Assembly: GCA_016287975.1 (NCBI GenBank)
Contig: JAEEXV010000196.1
Location: forward strand, 1-9,288
DNA: 9,288 nucleotides
Source of the DNA: Lentisphaeria bacterium
Lineage (GTDB): Bacteria; Verrucomicrobiota; Lentisphaeria; Oligosphaerales; Oligosphaeraceae
Direction: 5' to 3'
The number at the start of each line of letters is the position of its first letter. Positions within the stretch are counted from its first letter, which is position 1. Below the pieces are notes generated by a model. It did not search any database. It was not told where the DNA came from and saw only the letters and a program-made list of their open reading frames with translations. The translations under genes were made by a program, and so were the position numbers. Positions 4,516-9,288 of the stretch are shown here, piece by piece.

Positions 4516-7148
4516 TCAACCGCATCCTCGTCTTTTTCATCTACTTCTTCGCCCGCATCGCCGTCTGGCTGCGCTACAAGGTCACCGTCAAGGGGCTCGA
4601 CGAGGTCCTGAAGAAATATCCCGACGGCAAGGGCATCCTCTTCCTGCCGAACCACCCCGCCCTGATTGACCCCGTCATCATGGCCACCGTCCTCTGGAAG
4701 CACTTCCACCCGCGCGCCCTGGTCGTCGAAAAGCAGATCAAGGCCTCCGTCCTCAAGTACTTCTGGCAGCGCGTGCGCATCCTGCCGATGCCCGACATGG
4801 GCGTGACCGGCATGGCAGGCCACGACGCCGTCGTCGAGCAGATCACCCGCTGCATCGACGCCCTCAAGGCAGGCGACAACCTCCTCTTCTACCCCGCGGG
4901 CCGCATCTACCGCTCCAAGGTCGAGAAACTCCGCGGCAACGGCGGCGTCGCCCGCATCCTCCAGGAGGAGCCCGAGACCAAGATCGTGCTGGCGCGCACC
5001 TCGGGCCTCTGGGGCAGCGACTTCGGGCGCGGCAAGGGCTACCAGATCACCTTCGGCCAGACCCTCAAGCGCCACATCAAGCACCTCCTCCTCGGCGGCA
5101 TCTTCTTCATGCCCAGGCGCCACGTCACCATCGAATTCGCCCCGCGCCCCGACGACCTGCCCTCGGGCGACGACAAGGAACTCCTCAACCGCTACCTCGA
5201 GAACTTCTACAACGGCGCCATGCGCCCCAACACCTACGTCCCCTACACCTGGTTCGAAGCCCAGGGCCCCCGCGTCGTCCCCGAACCCGAAAACTACAAC
5301 ACCGCCGAGGACACCTCCCGCGTCCCCGAGGAAATCCGCACCAAGGTCAAGGCGAAACTCCGCGAATACACCGACAAGCGCTTCATCCGCGACACCGACA
5401 CCCTCGGCACCGACCTCGGCCTCGACTCCCTCATCGTCGCCGAACTCCAGCAGTGGCTCGCCAACGAGTTCGGGCACGACGTCCCCAGCCCCGAGAAGCT
5501 CCGCACCGTCGCCAGCCTGATGATCGCCGCCATCGGCGAAAGCGCGAGCGCCGAGCCGCTCTTCCCCGTGCCCCCCAACTGGTTCTTCGACGATCCCGCG
5601 CCCGCCCTCGTCACCGACGCCAAGACGGTCCCGCACGCCTTCCTCATCAACGCCAAGGCGAATCCCGATCGCCCCGTGTGGGCCGACCAGCTCAAGGGCG
5701 TCTTCACCAACCGCAAGATGGTCCTCGCGGTCATGGCGCTGCGCCCCTCCATCGCCGCCCTGCCTGGCGACCGCATCGGCATCCTGATGCCCGCCACCAC
5801 CATCGCCACCCTCCTCTACCTCGCCACCGAGTTCGCGGGGAAGGTGCCCGTGATGATCAACTGGACCGTCGGCAACCGCAACATGAAGCACTGCGTCAAG
5901 AACTCGGGCATCACCCACATCCTGACCTCCGAGGCCCTGATCGAGCGCCTCAAGGGCACGGGCGTCGACTTCAGCGGCCTCGAAGACGCCCTGCTCCCGC
6001 TGGAGAAGATCGCCAAGGGCGTCTCCATCTGGCGCAAGATCTGGTCGCTGCTGATGAGCCGCCTCTGCTGGCGCAGCCTCTGGAAGGCCCCCGTGCCCGA
6101 GACCGCCGCCATCCTCTTCACCTCGGGCTCCGAGAACATGCCGAAGACCGTCCCGCTGACCCACCGCAACATCATCAGCGACCTCGTCGGCGCCATCCCA
6201 GGCATGGGCTTCAGGCGCGACACCTGCCTCCTGGGCATGCTCCCCCCCTTCCACTCCTTCGGGCTGCTCCTCAACACCATGTTCACCTGCGTGACCAACA
6301 TCCGCACCGTCTACCACGCCAACCCCACCGAGGGCGCCATGCTCGCCCGACTCATCGCCGCCTACAAGGTCTCCTTCTGCTGCGGCACCCCGACCTTCGT
6401 CGGAAACATCCTGCGCAACGGCACCCCCGAGCAGCTCGCCTCCCTCGTGTGGGTCGTCACGGGCGCCGAGAAGTGCCCGCAGAACTTCCTCGAGCTCATG
6501 CGCGAAAAGGCCCCCAACGCCAAACTCTACGAAGGCTACGGCATCACCGAATGCTCCCCCGTCGTCTCCCTCAACCAGCCTGGCCACACCAAGTTCGGGA
6601 CCATCGGACGCCTCCTCAACTGCTCCGAGGGCTTCGTCGCCGACGAGCAGTGCACCCGACGACTCCCCCCCGACACCACGGGAATGCTCCTCGTCCGCGG
6701 CACCAACATCTTCTCAGGCTACCTCAACTACGACGGCCCCTCGCCCTTCGTCGAACTCGAAGGCAAGACCTGGTACCGCACGGGCGACCTCGTCCAGATG
6801 GACTCCGAGGGCTACATCACCTTCAAGGGGCGCCTCAAGCGCTTCGTCAAGGTCGGCGGCGAGATGGTCTCCCTCCCCGCCATCGAGGAGGTCCTCCTGG
6901 AGAAATACCCGAACCCCGCCCTCGACCGCGGCCCGTCCCTCGCCGTCGAGGCGCTGGGGGACGACGCGGACCCGAAGATCACCCTCTTCGCCACCATGCC
7001 GCTGGAGCGCGAGGAGGTCAACGCCACCCTCCGCGCCGCGGGCTTCTCCCCCATCCAGTCCATCCGACAGGTCGTCCTGCTCCCCGAGATCCCCTGCCTC
7101 GGCTCAGGCAAGACCGACTACCGCACCCTCAAGCAACACCAGGCATAA
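4512..7148 (+). CDS. aas: Aas-like three-domain lipid enzyme: PlsC acyltransferase, acyl carrier protein, acyl-ACP synthetase
   Basis: An 878-residue protein, probably inner-membrane-associated through its hydrophobic N-terminus (about 1-20). Domain 1 (about 25-245) is a PlsC-type glycerophospholipid acyltransferase with NHPALID (47-53; H48 and D53 catalytic) and YPAGR (127-131) in place of the usual FPEGT/R. Domain 2 (about 270-342) is an acyl carrier protein with DLGLDSL (301-307); S306 would carry phosphopantetheine. Domain 3 (about 360-878) is an AMP-forming acyl-ACP synthetase: FTSGSENMPK (536-545), YGITECSPVVSLN (676-688), YRTGD (755-759), GRLKRFVKVGGEMVSLP (773-789), and the catalytic Lys in GSGKTDYRTLK (K867). 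E. coli Aas (about 719 residues) re-acylates lysophosphatidylethanolamine and activates fatty acids on ACP. Here a built-in ACP between the two activities suggests the acyl group is handed over within one chain. It is probably used for phospholipid repair or fatty-acid uptake. Start set by AGGAG at 7 bases and the ATGA overlap; 29 bases separate it from the next gene. Confidence 0.9.
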   Translation: MINRILVFFIYFFARIAVWLRYKVTVKGLDEVLKKYPDGKGILFLPNHPALIDPVIMATVLWKHFHPRALVVEKQIKASVLKYFWQRVRILPMPDMGVTGMAGHDAVVEQITRCIDALKAGDNLLFYPAGRIYRSKVEKLRGNGGVARILQEEPETKIVLARTSGLWGSDFGRGKGYQITFGQTLKRHIKHLLLGGIFFMPRRHVTIEFAPRPDDLPSGDDKELLNRYLENFYNGAMRPNTYVPYTWFEAQGPRVVPEPENYNTAEDTSRVPEEIRTKVKAKLREYTDKRFIRDTDTLGTDLGLDSLIVAELQQWLANEFGHDVPSPEKLRTVASLMIAAIGESASAEPLFPVPPNWFFDDPAPALVTDAKTVPHAFLINAKANPDRPVWADQLKGVFTNRKMVLAVMALRPSIAALPGDRIGILMPATTIATLLYLATEFAGKVPVMINWTVGNRNMKHCVKNSGITHILTSEALIERLKGTGVDFSGLEDALLPLEKIAKGVSIWRKIWSLLMSRLCWRSLWKAPVPETAAILFTSGSENMPKTVPLTHRNIISDLVGAIPGMGFRRDTCLLGMLPPFHSFGLLLNTMFTCVTNIRTVYHANPTEGAMLARLIAAYKVSFCCGTPTFVGNILRNGTPEQLASLVWVVTGAEKCPQNFLELMREKAPNAKLYEGYGITECSPVVSLNQPGHTKFGTIGRLLNCSEGFVADEQCTRRLPPDTTGMLLVRGTNIFSGYLNYDGPSPFVELEGKTWYRTGDLVQMDSEGYITFKGRLKRFVKVGGEMVSLPAIEEVLLEKYPNPALDRGPSLAVEALGDDADPKITLFATMPLEREEVNATLRAAGFSPIQSIRQVVLLPEIPCLGSGKTDYRTLKQHQA

Positions 7149-7177
7149 GCAACCCGCCAGACCCAAGGATCCACGCC

Positions 7178-9148
7178 ATGCTGAAAACCTTCCTCTGCCT
7201 CGCCGTGCTCTTCGCCGCCTGCAACCTGCCCGCCCGTGAGGTCCGCCCCGCCGCCAAGAAGGCAAAGGCCCCCAAGGCCAGGACGGAGAAAGCCGCAGTC
7301 AAACTCCCCGCCGCCGTCCCCGCCCCCGACCGCGACTTCGGCATCGCCGTCCCCGCGGGCACCTCGCGTGGCGCCTACGCCGTGAAGGACGGCAAGGGCC
7401 GCGACGTCCTCGTCATCCTGCTGATGGACGACGCCAACCGCCGCGTCCTGCAGATCGACGCCGAGACGGGGCTTTGCGACATCATCCCCGTCCCGAACAA
7501 GAGCCCCGACGCGGTCTACTCCTCGATCCTCGCCTCCAACGGCCGCATCTACTCCGTCTTCGGCAACCAGTTCAACGAGTACAGCCCCGCCGAGAAGAAG
7601 TTCACCTACAAGCACCGCACCATCGACCTGGCCACCATGGCCCTCCACGAGGCGCCCGACGGCACGATCTGGGGCATCTGCTATCCCAACGCCGACGTCT
7701 TCTCCTACCAGCCCAGGGGGCAGGTCTTCACCGACTACGGCCGCGTCAACAAGGAGAACTGGCGCCAGTATCCGCGCACCATCGTCGCCGCCCCCGACGG
7801 GTGGGTCTACGCGGGCATCGGCAACACCACCGCCCAGTGCGTCGCCCTCCACCCCGCCACCAGGAAGTCCCATGTGCTCTTCACCAAAGACCGCCCCGCC
7901 CGCTTCTCCCCGCTGGTGAGCCTGCACAAGGACGGCACGGTCAGCTGCCAGTTCGGCAAGCAATGGTACACCTTCCGCGACGGCAAGGCGACCGCCGTCG
8001 CCGCCAAGCCCAAGTCCCCCGTCGTCGCCAATCCCCGCACGGGCTCGCAGGGGCTCGTCTACACCCAGTTCCCGTCTGGACGCCAGCTCCTCAACCTCGA
8101 CGCCGCCGCAGGGATCTTCACCGTGCGCGACAAGAACGGCCAGACCCGCAGCGTCAAGTTCTCCTATCCCAATGTCGGCGCGCCCGTCATGGACCTCGCC
8201 GTCAACTCCGACGGCCTCGTCGCCTGCGGCGGCGGCTTCCCCTTCTTCTTCGGCACCCTCGACCCCAGGACTGGCAGGACCGACCGCTGGTTCTGCGACG
8301 TGCAGTGCAACGCCCTGCGCGCGCTCGGCAAGGACTTCTACATCTGCGGATACACGGGCGGCATCCTCATCAAGTTCGACCCGTCCAAGCCGTGGAATGT
8401 CCCGCCCATCCTGAGGAACCGCATCAACAAGACCAAACCTGGCCAGAACCCCGTCGTCTACGGAAACTGCCGCCCCGACCTGCTGCGCCCGCATGACCTC
8501 ACCTTCACCCCCGACGGCAAATTCTACCTCGCAGGCGGCACCCCCGCCTACGGCGCCACTGGCGGCGGCATCGTCCTCCTTGAACTCGCCTCGGGGAAAT
8601 ACGAGGTCGTCCCGCATACGCGCCTCGCCAAGGACGAATCGCCCGAATCTCTCGCCGTCCTCGACAACCGCCGCCTCCTCGTCGGCACCACCATCCACGC
8701 AGGCTCTGGCGGCGAGATCAAGGCCACCTCCGCCTCCCTGCTGCTCTTCGACCTCGCCGCCCGCAAGACCCTCTGGATCTCCCGCGCCCTCGGCAAATTC
8801 GACTCCGTCATCGGCCTGGAGGCGGTCTCGCCCTCCCGCGCCCTCGCCCTCACCAACGACAAGCGCCTCGTGCTCTTCGACGTCGACACCCAGAAGGCCG
8901 TCGCGCAGCAAGACCTTTCCGCCGCGGGCGACTTCCCGCGCGGACAGGGCTCCAAGGTCCTCGTGCGCCACCAGGGCAGGTTCTATCTCGTCTTCAGGCA
9001 CGGCTTCGCCCTCGTCAACCCCGACACCTGCCAGATCACCCGCCTCTGGAAGACCAAGGCCGCCGTCCAATGCGGCGGCGCCTTCCACCAGGACCGCACC
9101 TATTACATCGGCGACGACCGCCACTGGCACGAGGCCATCCTCAAATAA
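7178..9148 (+). CDS. Secreted beta-propeller-like protein of unknown function
   Basis: A 656-residue exported protein. The N-terminus is a signal peptide (MLKTFLCLAVLFAAC, 1-15). It could be cut by signal peptidase I near NLPA (16-19), or lipidated at C15, although FAAC is a weak lipobox. A Lys/Ala/Pro-rich linker follows (about 24-50). The rest is a run of short beta-strand repeats typical of NHL, YVTN or SMP-30-like propellers. Each has a turn such as EAPDGTIWG, AAPDGWVYAG, VNSDGLVACGG or FTPDGKFYLAGG, followed by strands ending in ALHPATRK, TLDPRTGR or LELASGKYE. No catalytic motif or heme/PQQ site is recognised. It may bind a ligand or scaffold partners at the envelope, or act as a lactonase-like enzyme; none can be chosen. 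AAGGA (7165-7169), 8 bases before ATG 7178, supports the start. It lies 29 bases after the Aas-like gene and is probably in the same transcript. Confidence 0.8.
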   Translation: MLKTFLCLAVLFAACNLPAREVRPAAKKAKAPKARTEKAAVKLPAAVPAPDRDFGIAVPAGTSRGAYAVKDGKGRDVLVILLMDDANRRVLQIDAETGLCDIIPVPNKSPDAVYSSILASNGRIYSVFGNQFNEYSPAEKKFTYKHRTIDLATMALHEAPDGTIWGICYPNADVFSYQPRGQVFTDYGRVNKENWRQYPRTIVAAPDGWVYAGIGNTTAQCVALHPATRKSHVLFTKDRPARFSPLVSLHKDGTVSCQFGKQWYTFRDGKATAVAAKPKSPVVANPRTGSQGLVYTQFPSGRQLLNLDAAAGIFTVRDKNGQTRSVKFSYPNVGAPVMDLAVNSDGLVACGGGFPFFFGTLDPRTGRTDRWFCDVQCNALRALGKDFYICGYTGGILIKFDPSKPWNVPPILRNRINKTKPGQNPVVYGNCRPDLLRPHDLTFTPDGKFYLAGGTPAYGATGGGIVLLELASGKYEVVPHTRLAKDESPESLAVLDNRRLLVGTTIHAGSGGEIKATSASLLLFDLAARKTLWISRALGKFDSVIGLEAVSPSRALALTNDKRLVLFDVDTQKAVAQQDLSAAGDFPRGQGSKVLVRHQGRFYLVFRHGFALVNPDTCQITRLWKTKAAVQCGGAFHQDRTYYIGDDRHWHEAILK

Positions 9149-9204
9149 GCCGCCTCCGCCCCGCAGAGCGCCTCCCGCTTCCGCCCCGCCCGCGCAGAGT
9201 GGGC

Positions 9205-9262
9205 CGCAGGGCGCCAGCCCTGCGTCGGGCAGGGGGTTCGGGGGGCGGCAGCCCCCCGTCGT
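9205..9262 (+). terminator. Two consecutive GC-rich hairpins after the propeller gene
   Basis: Hairpin 1: CGCAGGGC (9205-9212), loop GCCA, GCCCTGCG (9217-9224). Hairpin 2: CGGGGGGC (9239-9246), loop GGCA, GCCCCCCG (9251-9258). Both are perfect 8-bp stems with similar 4-base loops. The second is followed by TCGTTTGC, a weak T-rich end. Together they probably end the transcript that includes the lipid enzyme and the propeller. They also resemble dispersed intergenic palindromes seen in many high-GC genomes, so they could be one copy of a repeat family. The window ends with GCGCCAGC (9281-9288), which repeats 9211-9218 and may open another unit. Confidence 0.6.
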
Positions 9263-9288
9263 TTGCATGGCTGGATGAAGGCGCCAGC

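Noticed and set aside
4389..6587. Very long minus-strand frame (732 codons) opposite the Aas-like gene
   Set aside because: Composition is Gly/Ala/Val/Asp-rich, as expected for the antisense of a high-GC gene with strong third-position bias, and no motifs are present.
7118..9268. Long minus-strand frame opposite the propeller gene
   Set aside because: Same antisense artefact. The + strand frame has a signal peptide, a ribosome binding site and propeller repeats.

Overview
The window is GC-rich, and every credible gene reads on the + strand. It is most likely from a member of the PVC group, probably Lentisphaerae or a close relative. The main clue is the prepilin-like protein at 225-932, whose N-terminus (HPFTLTELL, then MLLPALAKAREKAR) is of the type abundant in that phylum. 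The four-helix-bundle-suffix protein at 1239-1991 also fits. This assignment comes from remembered family features, not a search.

Layout. Bases 2-82 are the Ala/Pro-rich C-terminal tail of a gene that begins outside the window. A terminator-like hairpin follows (134-178), then a type II/IV pseudopilin-like secreted protein (225-932). Next comes the most unusual segment, 942 to about 2259. It is a small lower-GC gene for a four-helix-bundle protein with a C-terminal topoisomerase-type zinc ribbon (1239-1991), tightly bracketed by two arrays of a 70-bp repeat built from GGACTTT-like heptamers. The arrays are in inverted orientation. They reach the start codon on one side and begin 4 bases after the stop on the other, and their outer ends also match. 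A possible 5-bp direct repeat (ATCCA) flanks the whole. I read it as a candidate mobile or RNA-processed cassette with no recognisable transposase.

From 2260 on the content is housekeeping. An AT-rich leader precedes an RhlB-like DEAD-box RNA helicase (2357-3931). After a strong intergenic hairpin come a SpoU/TrmH-type RNA 2'-O-methyltransferase (3976-4515) and, overlapping it by ATGA, a three-domain Aas-like lipid enzyme (4512-7148): PlsC acyltransferase, acyl carrier protein and acyl-ACP synthetase. Twenty-nine bases later begins a secreted beta-propeller-like protein of unknown role (7178-9148). The last 140 bases hold two consecutive GC-rich hairpins that probably end the transcript.

The helicase and methyltransferase both act on RNA. 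The Aas-like enzyme would recycle or incorporate fatty acids into membrane phospholipid. The four genes are packed as a likely co-transcribed run, but nothing ties them to one pathway. The best candidate for something undescribed is the inverted-array cassette. Its layout, a four-helix-bundle gene in the loop of a long stem, recalls the intervening sequences of bacterial 23S rRNA that carry S23-type four-helix-bundle genes, but here it lies between protein genes.
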